From NCBI GenBank assembly GCA_020845575.1, contig JADLFL010000024.1, positions 1 through 64,000 of the forward strand: a DNA stretch of 64,000 nt. Reading direction: 5' to 3'. Under the pieces are notes generated by a model. It searched no databases and was not told the origin of the DNA. It saw only the letters and a list, made by a program, of their open reading frames with translations. Positions 1-9,369 of the stretch are shown piece by piece; position 1 is the first letter of the stretch, and the number at the start of each line of letters is the position of its first letter. The position numbers were made by a program, and so were the translations under genes. This DNA comes from Acidobacteriota bacterium. GTDB taxonomy: Bacteria > Acidobacteriota > Vicinamibacteria > Vicinamibacterales > Vicinamibacteraceae.

Positions 1-988
1 AGGTCCACACGCCCGGCACCCCGCGCTTGGTCATCTCCATCACTTCGGTCTTGGCGAGCAGCCACCACTCGTCGATGACGATCGGATCGAGCGCCTCGTT
101 GTAGGGGCCGGTGCCCGTCGACGCGTACAGGTACGTCTGCTGTTCGTGCAGGTCGTGCATCACGGTGGGCTTCCACTCGTTCTGCACCTTCGTCACGTGG
201 CGCGTGAGCGCGAGGAACTGGCCCATGCCGTCGCGATTGTTGTCGTGGGCGACGTACTTGCCCCAGTACATCAGCGGCAGGCGGGCATCGGCTTCGGCGC
301 GCGCCTTGTTGAAGTAGTACGTGTCCACCTGCTTCTCGCGGCCGTCCACTTCGATGACGGGCGTGATGAAGGTGATCACGTTCTGGCGGATCTGCTGGAT
401 GAACGGCGTCTCCTGCACGATGAGGCGGTAGGCGAGTTCCTGCAGCATCTCGGGACCGCCGTTCTCGGGCGAATGCATGCCGCTCGTGAGCCAGTAGATC
501 GGCCTGGCCGTCTTCAGCAGCGCCTGCGCTTCGGCTTCGGTGGTCGTGCGCGGGTCTGTCAGCTTCACGAGCTTGTCGCGATAGGCGGAGAGCTGCTTGA
601 TCGTCGCCTCGTCGGCGATCGCCAGCACCACCATGTCGCGGCCTTCCTCGCTCTTGCCGATCGTCCACATCGTGGCGCGATCGGACGCCTTGTCGAGCGC
701 CTCGAAGTAGCGATGGATGTCTCTGGCGTACGTCAGCTCACCCGGCGTGCCGACGATGCGGCCGTGGAACTTCAGGGGCGTAGGGACGGTGGCAGACGCC
801 GGCAGGTGATCGACGAGTTCCGTGGTGATGCGCGGATCCTGCAGGTATTCCTTGATCTTCGCGGTGTACTCCGCGTCGACGGGCTGCGGGGCTGCCTTGC
901 GTGTCTGGGCGGTGACGGCTGGCGTGAGCAGTGCCGCCAGCGCCAGCGCGGTCAGGCGCGCCAGCGCGCGAGTGGCGGTCGGTGTCAT
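1..988 (-). CDS. M14-family zinc carboxypeptidase, C-terminus outside window
   Basis: Exported metallopeptidase expected to trim peptides in the periplasm or outside the cell. The 329 visible residues start with a signal peptide (about 1-28, ending near VTAQT). The zinc motif HSPE is at H172-E175 and a candidate third zinc ligand lies in HDLHEQ near 278-283. NNRDG at 250-254 fits the substrate-binding Asn-Arg region. The start ATG at 988 is preceded by a GAGGAG Shine-Dalgarno box 5 nt away. It is divergent from the DUF1080 gene, 78 bp apart. The C-terminal half, with the catalytic glutamate, is beyond position 1. Family call firm; substrate unknown. Confidence 0.85.
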   Translation of the reverse strand, partial: MTPTATRALARLTALALAALLTPAVTAQTRKAAPQPVDAEYTAKIKEYLQDPRITTELVDHLPASATVPTPLKFHGRIVGTPGELTYARDIHRYFEALDKASDRATMWTIGKSEEGRDMVVLAIADEATIKQLSAYRDKLVKLTDPRTTTEAEAQALLKTARPIYWLTSGMHSPENGGPEMLQELAYRLIVQETPFIQQIRQNVITFITPVIEVDGREKQVDTYYFNKARAEADARLPLMYWGKYVAHDNNRDGMGQFLALTRHVTKVQNEWKPTVMHDLHEQQTYLYASTGTGPYNEALDPIVIDEWWLLAKTEVMEMTKRGVPGVWT

Positions 989-1066
989 CGAATCTCCTCT
1001 GTCGGACAATCCAGCGAATTCGCCAGCATGCTACCCCTTTCCGGCCCTCGTGATAGCGTCGGGTCG

Positions 1067-2200
1067 ATGAAGCGACGGGAATTTCTGGCAAGTGCGGCGC
1101 TGGCGCCGTCGGCGTTCACCCTCCAACCGCCGGCTGCCGATGACGGTTTCATCTCCCTCTTCGACGGCACGTCACTGGCGGGCTGGTCGGTGGTCGACGG
1201 ACGGGACACGGCCTTCCATGTGCACGACGGTGCCATCGCCGTCCATCCGAGCGACGGGTTTCCGGCATGGCTTCGGTCGGCGGGGCAGTACGAGAACTTC
1301 GACTTCTGCGGCGAGTTCTTCGTGCAGGGCTGGATGAACTCGGGGATCTACATGCACGCGCCCGAGCACGGCCGGCCGACCTGGTGCGGCATGAAGATCA
1401 ACATCTTCCACCAGGTGGATGCCAGACCGGCGCCCGAGTCGATGGGATCGATCTTTCCGCTGGTGCCGCCGCGACTGGTCAACGTCAGGAACAAGGGGGA
1501 ATGGAACACGTTCCGGATCCTCATGGACTGGCCACGGCTCCAGGTGTGGACCAACGACGCGCTGGTGCAGGACGTCGACGTCGAGTCGGTACCGGAACTG
1601 CGGCATCGCCTGCGTCGCGGCTACGTGGGGTTCGAGTCGCTCTCGTATCCGATCCGCTTCCGTGGTCTCCGGATTCGCGAACTGCCGTCACAGGTGTCGT
1701 GGACGAACTTGTACGAGTCCGCGGCCGACTTCGCCGGGTGGCGGGTGATGAGTGGCAAACCGCGGTTCGAGCCCCTCGGCGACGTGCTGCACGCCGATGA
1801 CGACGGGCATCTGGCGACGCTCGAGACGTTCCGCGATTTCGAACTGCAGATGTACGTCCGCCATGCGCGGCATCACAACGGCGGTGTCGTCTTCGGCGGA
1901 CCTGGCGGCGACGTCCCGGGGCCCCGGTACGAGGTGCAGTTGCACGACGTCGAAGGCGCGCACTATCCGACGGGATCGCTGTACGGACACAAGCGGGCGA
2001 TCTATCCGCGCATCGAGCCGGAGCGGTGGTTCCTGTTCCAGTTGCGTGTAAAGGACCGGAGTTGCCTGGTTCGCGTGAATGGCGACACGGTGCTGGAGTA
2101 CGACGGACTCGAACTGCCAACACCAGGACCGATCGCCCTGCAGGCCCACGGGCCGGGGAAGTGGACCGAATACAAACACATCCAGGTCCGTCGTCTCTGA
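1067..2200 (+). CDS. Secreted protein with two DUF1080 (3-keto-disaccharide hydrolase-like) domains
   Basis: 377 residues. The N-terminus MKRREFLASAALAPSAF looks like a twin-arginine signal, so export in folded form is likely. Two beta-sandwich DUF1080 domains follow: one opening with FISLFDGTSLAGWSVVDG (about 27-200) and a second opening near WTNLYESAADFAGWRVMSG (about 210-377). Members of this family act on 3-keto sugars or bind glycans; two copies in one chain is less usual. The open frame continues upstream over the antisense of the peptidase, but the signal peptide and a TAGCGT box 7 nt before ATG 1067 support this start. Substrate not predictable. Confidence 0.85.
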   Translation: MKRREFLASAALAPSAFTLQPPAADDGFISLFDGTSLAGWSVVDGRDTAFHVHDGAIAVHPSDGFPAWLRSAGQYENFDFCGEFFVQGWMNSGIYMHAPEHGRPTWCGMKINIFHQVDARPAPESMGSIFPLVPPRLVNVRNKGEWNTFRILMDWPRLQVWTNDALVQDVDVESVPELRHRLRRGYVGFESLSYPIRFRGLRIRELPSQVSWTNLYESAADFAGWRVMSGKPRFEPLGDVLHADDDGHLATLETFRDFELQMYVRHARHHNGGVVFGGPGGDVPGPRYEVQLHDVEGAHYPTGSLYGHKRAIYPRIEPERWFLFQLRVKDRSCLVRVNGDTVLEYDGLELPTPGPIALQAHGPGKWTEYKHIQVRRL

Positions 2201-2248
2201 GAGACGCGCGGTGTGGGCCAGGCCCTGCTGTCGAGCGAGATGACGTCG

Positions 2249-2518
2249 CTAACGCAGGAAGCCGCTCGTGGCGCAGGCCCGCAGCCACAGCACGAAGAGC
2301 AGGAAGCCCAGACCGAGGCCGACCCACGGACGGATGACATCCCAGCGGCCGACGCGCGTCTGTGGCGCATACGCGGTGGTCGTCTCGCGAAACGCTCGCC
2401 GCGCGCGTTCCAGCACCGTGGGATCGAGCGCGTCAGGCGCGGCCATGTCGAAGCGGCACTGCGGGCATCGCGCCCCCTGCGCGTCGTCCCACGTCGCCGT
2501 GCACACCAGGCACTTCAT
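2249..2518 (-). CDS. Small zinc-ribbon protein with one C-terminal membrane segment
   Basis: 89 residues. An N-terminal four-cysteine zinc ribbon (C3-x2-C6 and C18-x2-C21, within MKCLVCTATWDD and RCPQC) is followed by a short charged region and one transmembrane helix (about 65-83, WVGLGLGFLLFVLWL). Its ATG overlaps the stop of the upstream zinc-ribbon gene as ATGA (2515-2518), so the two are translationally coupled. It converges on the DUF1080 gene, with 48 bp between stops. Function unknown; a membrane-anchored accessory to the upstream protein is an inference from coupling. Confidence 0.75.
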   Translation of the reverse strand: MKCLVCTATWDDAQGARCPQCRFDMAAPDALDPTVLERARRAFRETTTAYAPQTRVGRWDVIRPWVGLGLGFLLFVLWLRACATSGFLR

Positions 2519-3120
2519 GCCTTCGCTCCGCACTCGGCGCAGAATCGCGCGGACGGCGTGAGCGCGCTGCCGCAACTCGCGCAGGCGCGCGCCGTGAGCG
2601 GCGTGCCGCACGCCTGACAGAACTTGCCACCTTGGACCTGCACCCCGCAGGCGGGACAGGTGATGGGCGATGGCAGAGGTGGCGGCGCCTCGTTCACGGC
2701 CGCAACCGCGCGATCGCGTGCATGCTCGGCGGCCCGGCGTGCGGCGGCTTCCTCGGCGCTCGGCGCGCAGGCCTCGCACATGCCGAAGGATTCGTTCCAG
2801 CAGTGGTCGGGACACACCCACTGTCCGCATCCGGCACACTTGCGGAAGTGCACCATCGCCTGGTGCACCGCCGCTTCGTACGCGGCGTCGCGTTCCTTGC
2901 CGCGCAAGCCGCGATCGAGGCCTTCCGCCGCGCGCTCCGCGTGCCAGCCCGTGAACCGGAAGAGGGCAAAGGCCTGCACCGCGGTCTTCAGGAGGTTCGC
3001 CTTCGAGGAGACGTACTGACTCTCCACGCCGCTTCCGCAGCGGTCGCAACAGAACTTGAACTTGAACCCGCCATCGTCGGACAGGTCCTGGACGTTGCGG
3101 ACGAAGACGGTGAGCGCCAC
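2515..3120 (-). CDS. Multi-zinc-ribbon protein
   Basis: 201 residues with several cysteine pairs: CCDRC near 17-21, CAGC and CPDHC near 85-97, CEAC near 106, then two C-terminal double-zinc-ribbon units (CPAC/CQAC and CASC/CAEC) over about 145-200. An alanine-rich linker at 110-140 separates the halves. Such double zinc ribbons usually mediate protein or nucleic-acid contacts; no catalytic motif is visible. GTG 3120 is chosen because the in-frame extension to 3228 runs through a repetitive intergenic stretch. The stop overlaps the next start by 4 nt. Function unknown. Confidence 0.7.
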   Translation of the reverse strand: MALTVFVRNVQDLSDDGGFKFKFCCDRCGSGVESQYVSSKANLLKTAVQAFALFRFTGWHAERAAEGLDRGLRGKERDAAYEAAVHQAMVHFRKCAGCGQWVCPDHCWNESFGMCEACAPSAEEAAARRAAEHARDRAVAAVNEAPPPLPSPITCPACGVQVQGGKFCQACGTPLTARACASCGSALTPSARFCAECGAKA

Positions 3121-3146
3121 GGTGCGCCTGCAAGGATGCAACAGGG

Positions 3147-3168
3147 GGCCGGCAACCGGCAACCGGCC
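3147..3168. repeat. Dispersed heptad repeat (family A), short copy
   Basis: About three units related to CCGGCAA (reverse CCGGTTG) in the 137-bp gap between the zinc-ribbon gene and the PP2C gene. The same motif recurs near 11220, 12070, 16976, 30022, 34164, 41225 and inside pheS near 53700. Confidence 0.7.
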
Positions 3169-3257
3169 CGCCTTCGCCCGAGTGCGCGCTCCGCGCTTCG
3201 TCGGGGCTTCGGCGCCGCGGGCTATCATCGTCGGGTACCTTGCACCAAGGACGGCCG

Positions 3258-4175
3258 ATGGCTACGAGTCCTCATGAACATCGTCGTGGCGCGTACGCGG
3301 GTCGTGACCGCGACACGCTTGCGTTTGCGTCGGCGGTGACTGTCGACGCGTTCGGCATCTCGGATCCCGGGAACGTCCGGCCCGCCAACGAGGACCACTT
3401 CCTCATCGCGCGTGCGGGCCGGTACTACGAGACGGTGTCGACGAGCCTTCCCGAAGGCGAGCTTCCATCGCGCGCGTCGGACGATGGCTATGCGCTCGTG
3501 GTGGCCGACGGCATGGGTGGACACGTCGCGGGTGAAGTCGCCAGCCGCCTGACCATCAGGGAACTGGTGCGCCTGTCGCTCGAACTGCCAGACTGGATCT
3601 CGCGCGTTGACGAGGACACGATCGACGAGGTCGTGCGGCGATCGGAGACCCAGATGGCATCGGCGCATCAGCGCTTGATCGATGCGGGCAAGCGCGATCC
3701 CGACCTGCAGGGCATGGGCACTACCGTGACGGCCGTGCGCAACCTCGGTCGGCTGCTGCAGGTGGTCCACGTCGGCGACTCGCGGGCGTACCTGTTGCGC
3801 GGCGAGCAGCTCTCGCGCCTCACGCGCGATCACAGCCTGGTGCAGATGCTCGTCGACAGGGGTCGCATGACGCGCGAGGAGGCCGAGCAGTCGACGTCGC
3901 GGCACGTGCTCGTCAACGCCGTCGGCGGCGTCAACGACAGCGTGCGCGTGGACATCGATCACGTCGGACTCGCCAACGGCGATCGCCTGCTGCTCTGCAG
4001 CGACGGGCTGAACGACATGGTGGGTGACGAGGCGATTGGCACGGAACTGCTGTCGGCGGCCACGGCAGAAGCCGCCTGCCGTGCCCTCCTCCGGCGGGCC
4101 CTCGCCGCCGGCGGTCGCGACAACATCACCGTTGTCGCCGCGTTCTATTCGTGGGAGGGGAGTGCCAGGGGGTGA
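3258..4175 (+). CDS. PP2C-type Ser/Thr protein phosphatase
   Basis: 305 residues, soluble, cytoplasmic. It removes phosphate from Ser/Thr of proteins using two metal ions. Visible PP2C motifs in order: DPGNVRPANEDHF, VVADGMGGHVAGEVAS, GMGTTVTAV, HVGDSRAYLLR, LLLCSDGLNDMV and RDNITVVAAF. All metal-binding aspartates of these motifs are present, so it should be active. ATG 3258 follows AAGGA with 7 nt spacing; an in-frame TTG at 3240 is the alternative. No Ser/Thr kinase is in the window, so its partner is elsewhere. Confidence 0.9.
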   Translation: MATSPHEHRRGAYAGRDRDTLAFASAVTVDAFGISDPGNVRPANEDHFLIARAGRYYETVSTSLPEGELPSRASDDGYALVVADGMGGHVAGEVASRLTIRELVRLSLELPDWISRVDEDTIDEVVRRSETQMASAHQRLIDAGKRDPDLQGMGTTVTAVRNLGRLLQVVHVGDSRAYLLRGEQLSRLTRDHSLVQMLVDRGRMTREEAEQSTSRHVLVNAVGGVNDSVRVDIDHVGLANGDRLLLCSDGLNDMVGDEAIGTELLSAATAEAACRALLRRALAAGGRDNITVVAAFYSWEGSARG

Positions 4176-4286
4176 GACCCCTGGCGTCCACGCCTCACCT
4201 TCGGGCACCGGCCAACAGCGCGATGACGGGAGTCCCTCGTGGTCGCCCGGGCAACGTTCGCCTCCACGTCGTCGTACGGTGTGAGC

Positions 4287-5429
4287 ATGAACGATAACCA
4301 CGCGTCCGCCCCCTCCGGCCAGGCTTCCGCCGGCCGTCGCGCGTTTCTTCACGGTGCCGCCCTGACGGTGGGTGCCGGTCTGCTGCCCGGCGTTGGCGCG
4401 GCACCCGCCACGGCTGCCGCTGCCGGTGCCGACCTTCGTCCGCTGACCGAAGCGGAGAAGGCGCTGCGCCTCGCCTCCAACACCTATCCGCTCCGCACGT
4501 TGTTCAAGCGTCGCGCCGACGCGCCGACGATGGGTGGCCCGGGCGCGGCCGATGTTGCGGCGATGAAGAAGAAGTACGGCGAGATCACGATGCTGGACAT
4601 GCCCCAGTTCACCATCGACAACTTCCCGGGTGTGCGGAAGATGGATCTCTGGTCGTCGCTCTTCGGCGACGTGAACGACACCTCGATGTACAAGGCGTCG
4701 ACGGTCACGCGAGACGGTCAGTCGTTCACCACGTACGAGTTCGATCCGGCGACGGCTTCCGGCAAGCAGTGGCTGGACCGTCTGGCGGCGCAGCAGGCCA
4801 GGCTGGGTGTGAGTTGCCACCACGTCTCCAACAACGCGCCGCGCAACATGTGCGACCTGGACGCCAACCTGCGCCGCGAAGGCATCGCTGTCGCCAAGGT
4901 GTGGCTCGACGCGTGCAAGACCATCGGTGCCAGGACGATGCGCGTGAACACGGGCGGTCCCCGCATCGTCCCCGGCGCGTCGGCCACGGCGGGCTACCCA
5001 CGCAACGACGAGGTGGTCAAGTACATCGCCAACGCGGTGGAGTCGTTCAAGGAGATGGCCGACTACGGCGCCAAGGTCGGCGTGATCGTGACGATCGAGA
5101 ACCACTGGGGCCTCAGCGCGGATCCGACCAACGTCCGGATCATCCTCGACGAGGTCAACCACCCGTTCTGTGAAGCGTCTCCCGACTTCTGCAACTGGGA
5201 GCACGAGTACATGCTCTACCACGGCCTCGACGCCCTGATGCCGTACACCCACCACACGGTGCACGCCAAGTACTGGGACCGCTGGAAGGACGTCGACCTC
5301 CAGCGCTGCGTGCGCATCCTCAACAACCATGGCTTCAGGGGCGTGATCGCGCTCGAGTACGAGGCCGGCTCGTGGAACGGCGTCGAGGGTGCGCAGCACC
5401 TCATGAAGGAAGTGATGAAGGCCCTGTAA
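4287..5429 (+). CDS. Exported TIM-barrel protein, sugar phosphate isomerase/epimerase family
   Basis: 380 residues. A twin-arginine-type signal (GRRAFLHGAALTVGAGLLPG, about 12-31) precedes a xylose-isomerase-like TIM barrel. Typical metal-site stretches are visible: VTIENHWGLS, and a C-terminal GVIALEYEAGSW with the family's last glutamate. Exported members of this superfamily are common in organisms degrading modified sugars; the reaction here is not known. A TACGGT box ends 6 nt before ATG 4287, suggesting a leaderless message; the GTG at 4239 is therefore less likely. It precedes the RidA and PVC-type genes on the same strand. Confidence 0.8.
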   Translation: MNDNHASAPSGQASAGRRAFLHGAALTVGAGLLPGVGAAPATAAAAGADLRPLTEAEKALRLASNTYPLRTLFKRRADAPTMGGPGAADVAAMKKKYGEITMLDMPQFTIDNFPGVRKMDLWSSLFGDVNDTSMYKASTVTRDGQSFTTYEFDPATASGKQWLDRLAAQQARLGVSCHHVSNNAPRNMCDLDANLRREGIAVAKVWLDACKTIGARTMRVNTGGPRIVPGASATAGYPRNDEVVKYIANAVESFKEMADYGAKVGVIVTIENHWGLSADPTNVRIILDEVNHPFCEASPDFCNWEHEYMLYHGLDALMPYTHHTVHAKYWDRWKDVDLQRCVRILNNHGFRGVIALEYEAGSWNGVEGAQHLMKEVMKAL

Positions 5430-5458
5430 CCCCCGCGCGCGGTAGACTGCGGGCAGCC

Positions 5459-6691
5459 ATGCGCATGCCCGCAGCAGTCATGTTCACCACGAGCCTCCTG
5501 ACGGCCTGTTTCATCCTGGCTGTCGGCGAGGCTCGTGTCGTGTCGGCGCAGACACCAGCGGCCGATGATGGCGTACGCCTGCGCCGCATCGATGCCGGTT
5601 CCCGGACCGCGCCCGCGTCCGCCGTGGTCGTGGAGCGAGGCTCGCTCGTTCACACGGCCATGCTGTATCCCCTCGATCGTGACGGGCGAGTGCAGGGTGG
5701 CAATGACGTGCGCGCACAGGCCACGGCCGTCCTCGACCAGTTCGAGACAGCGCTGCGAGCCGCCGGCACGGGACTCGATCGCGTCGCACGCCTGCACGTG
5801 TACGTGGCCGACGCGGCTGCCGGCGCGGCTGTCGACGAGATGATTGCCCGGCGATTCGCCGCATCGTCGCGGCCCGCGCTGACGCGCGTCGAGTCGCGGA
5901 TGCGGCACGACGGTGTGCTCGTGGCGATGGACGCCATCGCAGCGACGGCGCGACATCCCGCGTCTGGACGACCTGAGCGGCTGCGTGTCGACGGTCTCCC
6001 ATCCACGGCTGGCGCGCACATCGCCATTCAGCCGGAGGGCCCTTTCGTCATCGTCTCCGGACGTGCGGCGCCCGGCGAGGGTGATGCCGCCGCCACGGGC
6101 ACGATGGCGCAGTTGAAAGGCGATCTCGAGACAGCAGGGCTCGGGTTCGCGGACGTCGTGCAGGTGAAAGCCTTCCTGACCGACATGTCGCGTGCGGCGC
6201 AGCTTGAAGCGGTGATGGCCGCGACGTTCACGGGCACGCCTCCGCCGATCGTCGTGACCGAATGGCGTGGCGGGTCCGCGGCAGTGGAGATCGAACTCGT
6301 GGCCGCGGCACCTGGCGCGCGTGGATCGGAGCGCGTGACGTTCGTCGAGCCGATCTCGGCGCGATACAGCCGCATCGCGCGCGTATTCGCGGGCAATCCC
6401 GTCTTCGTGTCGGGGCTCACGGGCGCCTCGCCGGATCCGAAGGAGCAGGTACGGGCGATCTTTGCCGAACTCGGTGGCGTGGTGTCTGCTGCCGGCAGCG
6501 ACATGCGGCACATCGCGAAAGCGACATATTACGTGTCTGACAAGGGCGCCGACGAGGAAATCAACGCGATCCGGCCGTCGATCTACGACGCAGCGCGTCC
6601 ACCGTCGGCGTCGAAGATCTCGGTGCAGGGCGTCGGGCGCACGGGCGCCGTCGTGACGATCGACGCGATCGCGGTGACTGTCGGCCGATGA
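5459..6691 (+). CDS. Exported protein with three tandem RidA (YjgF) domains
   Basis: 410 residues: a signal peptide (about 1-31, ending VVSAQ), then three RidA-like units at about 40-160, 180-285 and 300-408. Each has the fold's repeated landmarks, such as VVVERGSLVHTAMLYP, FVIVSGRAAPGEG and NPVFVSGLTGASPDPKEQ. Classical RidA is a single-domain trimer that deaminates reactive enamines; this chain looks like a covalent trimer. The substrate-binding arginine of RidA is not obvious in the third unit, so activity is uncertain. Its stop overlaps the next start as ATGA (6688-6691), so it is coupled to the haem dehydrogenase. Start: TAGACT box 10 nt upstream. Confidence 0.8.
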   Translation: MRMPAAVMFTTSLLTACFILAVGEARVVSAQTPAADDGVRLRRIDAGSRTAPASAVVVERGSLVHTAMLYPLDRDGRVQGGNDVRAQATAVLDQFETALRAAGTGLDRVARLHVYVADAAAGAAVDEMIARRFAASSRPALTRVESRMRHDGVLVAMDAIAATARHPASGRPERLRVDGLPSTAGAHIAIQPEGPFVIVSGRAAPGEGDAAATGTMAQLKGDLETAGLGFADVVQVKAFLTDMSRAAQLEAVMAATFTGTPPPIVVTEWRGGSAAVEIELVAAAPGARGSERVTFVEPISARYSRIARVFAGNPVFVSGLTGASPDPKEQVRAIFAELGGVVSAAGSDMRHIAKATYYVSDKGADEEINAIRPSIYDAARPPSASKISVQGVGRTGAVVTIDAIAVTVGR

Positions 6692-9063
6692 CACTCGCGC
6701 GCGGCGCTCTCGCCATCGTGGCGTCGATCACGCTCGGCATCGTGGCGGCTCCGATGGCGCAGGTGGGGGATCGGGCGGCGATCGACACGGCGCCTCCACC
6801 CGCGCACTGGCAGATTCCTCCGGCGCCTGTGCGCACGCCTGAAGCGTCGATGGCGCTCATGGAGTTGCAGCCGGGATTCAGGGTCGAGCTCGTCGCCGCA
6901 GAGCCGCTCGTTCAGGACCCCATCGCCTTCGCGTTCGACGAGCGCAACGCCCTGTGGGTACTGGAGTGGCCGTCGTACAACTGGCAACTGCACGGCGTGC
7001 TGCCGGGACTCGACGCCGCGCCGACGCCGAAGAGCCGCCTCGTCGTGCTTCGCGACACCGGCAACGATGGGCGCATGGACACGCGCACGGTCTTCGCGGA
7101 GATGGACTGGCCGCGCGGGATCCAGCTCGTCGACGGGGGCGTGCTGGTGTTCGCGTTGCCCGAGGTGGTCTTCCTGAAGGACACGGACGGCGACGACGAG
7201 GCGGACACGCGCGAGGTCGTCGCCAGTGGCCTGCCCATTCCCGTCAATCCGCACCTGGCGCCGAGCAGTCCGTCGTGGACGCTCGACAACTGGACGTACG
7301 CGCTTCAGGTCGACGATCGGTTACGAATCTCCCGCGGCGCGGGGCAACTCGCGCGTTCGGGCCGTCTCGCGGGGCAGTGGGGCATGTCGCACGACGATGT
7401 GGGCCGGCTGTTCTTCAGTTACAACCAGGACCACATCCGCGCGAGTCTCGTGCCCACGGCGTACGCCACGCGCAACCCGCACTACACGGCGACGGCCGGG
7501 ATCGACGTGCGCGTGGGCCTCGACAACGAGGTATGGCCACACGCCATCACGCCGGGCGTGAACCGGCGCGCGCAGCTGCGTGAGGATGGCCGGCTGCGCG
7601 TGTTCACGGCCAACGCCGCGCCCACGGTGTATCGGGGCGATCAGTTTCCCGACGACTGTCGTGGCAACGTGTTCGTTGGCGAATCGGCAGGCCGCCTGAT
7701 CCGTCGCTCCGTGCTCACCGAACGCGACGGCATCGTCACGGGGCGCAACGCCTACGCCGAGCGCGAGTTCCTCTTCTCGAACGACGAGCGGTTCAGGCCG
7801 GTGTTCACCGCGACGGGTCCTGACGGCGCGTTGTACGTGGCGGACATGTATCGCGGCGTGATCGAGGGGCACCTGTTCCTCACGACGTTCCTGCGCAATC
7901 AGATTCTCGCGCGCGATCTGCACAAGCCGTTCGGAGGGATGGGGCGGATCTACCGCATCGTGCACGAGGGGCGTCCGCTCGAGAGACCCGAGCGCGTGGC
8001 GCACGACGATCTCGACGGGTGGGTCCGGCTCCTCGCACATCCCAACGGCCACTGGCGCGACATGGCGCAGCGGCGGATCGTCGAATCGCGCGACATGCTG
8101 GCGTCGACTGACGCATCGCCGCACGAGCGCAATGTCGTGCGCGCGCTTCGTACGCTCGCGACGACGCATGCCGACGCACGCGTGCGCCTGCAGGCCGTAT
8201 GGACGCTCGACGGCATCGGTGCGGCCGACGACACGGTGATTCGCGCGGCACTCGCCGACGCGTCGCCCTTCGTGCGCATGGCGGCGCTGCGAGTGTCGGA
8301 ATCGCGACTGACCGATGTCTCGTTGCGGCGGGCTGTCCTCGTTCTGGTGGACGATACGGACGTCGCGGTGCGGCGTCAGGTGATGTACACGCTGGGCGCC
8401 ACGGCGGCAGGAGACGCAGAGGAGGCGCGCATCCGGCTGCTGCGGCGCGACATCGCCGTGCCCTTCGCGATCGACGCGTTCATGAGCGGGCTGTCGGGCC
8501 GCGAACTGATGACGCTGGAGACCATACTCGGATCTCCGTGGTGGACCGAGGATCGAGCGGAGCATCGCGCGCTCGTGACCGCGCTGGCCACGGCAGTGGC
8601 CAATGAAGGACGGCCGGAGGGACTGGCGATCCTGCGTCGTGCATCGAGCGCGTCAGCCGGTGCGCCGGCATGGCGGCAGTCGGCCATCCTCGATGGGATG
8701 GCGGCATCGAGCCGGACCACCACACCCACCGCGCCTTCGTCTGCCGTGGCCGGCGCGTCGGCTGCGGTCATCGAGCAGGGGCGCACGGCGTTCGCCGTGT
8801 GTGCGGCCTGTCATCAAGCCAATGGCAGGGGGCTGCCGTCGCTCGCGCCGCCTCTGGCAGGCTCGTCCATCGTGACGGGGCCGCCGGCGGCGTTGATCGA
8901 CGTCGTGCTCGGTGGACGCGACCTGGATCCCGCGTATCCGAGCATGCCGCCGCTGGCAGCACTGCCCGACGATCAGCTCGCGGCGATTCTCACGTACGTG
9001 CGTCAGGCATGGGGGACCGCGGCGTCGGGAGTGACACCCGACGAGGTGCGCACACGCAGATAG
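6688..9063 (+). CDS. PVC-type haem-binding dehydrogenase with HEAT repeats and C-terminal cytochrome c
   Basis: 791 residues. Signal peptide about 1-24; beta-propeller dehydrogenase domain of the kind first described in Planctomycetes (about 55-430; GFRVELVAAEPLVQDPIAF marks its start); HEAT-like helical repeats (about 450-650); then a class I cytochrome c domain. The haem motif CAACH is C705-H709 and the likely axial methionine is in YPSMPPLAALPDD. Such proteins are thought to oxidise sugars or alcohols in the periplasm and pass electrons to the respiratory chain. It is translationally coupled to the RidA gene. Substrate unknown. Confidence 0.88.
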   Translation: MTLARGALAIVASITLGIVAAPMAQVGDRAAIDTAPPPAHWQIPPAPVRTPEASMALMELQPGFRVELVAAEPLVQDPIAFAFDERNALWVLEWPSYNWQLHGVLPGLDAAPTPKSRLVVLRDTGNDGRMDTRTVFAEMDWPRGIQLVDGGVLVFALPEVVFLKDTDGDDEADTREVVASGLPIPVNPHLAPSSPSWTLDNWTYALQVDDRLRISRGAGQLARSGRLAGQWGMSHDDVGRLFFSYNQDHIRASLVPTAYATRNPHYTATAGIDVRVGLDNEVWPHAITPGVNRRAQLREDGRLRVFTANAAPTVYRGDQFPDDCRGNVFVGESAGRLIRRSVLTERDGIVTGRNAYAEREFLFSNDERFRPVFTATGPDGALYVADMYRGVIEGHLFLTTFLRNQILARDLHKPFGGMGRIYRIVHEGRPLERPERVAHDDLDGWVRLLAHPNGHWRDMAQRRIVESRDMLASTDASPHERNVVRALRTLATTHADARVRLQAVWTLDGIGAADDTVIRAALADASPFVRMAALRVSESRLTDVSLRRAVLVLVDDTDVAVRRQVMYTLGATAAGDAEEARIRLLRRDIAVPFAIDAFMSGLSGRELMTLETILGSPWWTEDRAEHRALVTALATAVANEGRPEGLAILRRASSASAGAPAWRQSAILDGMAASSRTTTPTAPSSAVAGASAAVIEQGRTAFAVCAACHQANGRGLPSLAPPLAGSSIVTGPPAALIDVVLGGRDLDPAYPSMPPLAALPDDQLAAILTYVRQAWGTAASGVTPDEVRTRR

Positions 9064-9369
9064 AAATGCCACGAGGCCGGGAATGTCGGGCATGCGTGCC
9101 ACGCCGGCGCCGGGCTCGGAGAGCCGGCCCTACTCACAGTGGCAACCAGGTAGGGCGAGCCCGACCCGCACAAGGCGGGTCTCCCCGATGCACATGATGG
9201 CGGGGCCCCGAGTGGCCTGTTCATGCGGCTCCTCTGCTGCAGTTCCACGTCGCGTGGAGAGACACGGAACGGCGTCGCGAGCGGCCTGCGCCGGACGATC
9301 GTTCCCGGTCATGGCCATCGGGACCTTGCGACGGTGCCGGTCTGTCGAAGATTGTGAGAGGTGCCAGCA
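9064..9369. repeat. Intergenic stretch with GC-rich inverted repeats (family B)
   Basis: No gene is visible. Positions 9112-9160 hold GGGCTCGGAGAGCCGGCCCTAC followed by a partly inverted partner (GTAGGGCGAGCCCGACCC), related to the family-B hairpins at 17891, 36605 and 61953. The right end carries the ribosome-binding site (GAGAGG) of the SulP gene. Confidence 0.6.

Noticed and set aside
146-1066. Long plus-strand open frame before the DUF1080 gene
   Set aside because: It is the antisense of the M14 peptidase, whose motifs are clear; the real gene starts at the twin-arginine signal at 1067.
3225-5399. 724-residue minus-strand open frame
   Set aside because: Antisense to the PP2C and TIM-barrel genes; composition is His/Arg/Val-rich with no motif, as expected for GC-rich shadow frames.
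5216-6694. 492-residue minus-strand open frame
   Set aside because: Antisense to the triple RidA gene, which has clear domains and a signal peptide.
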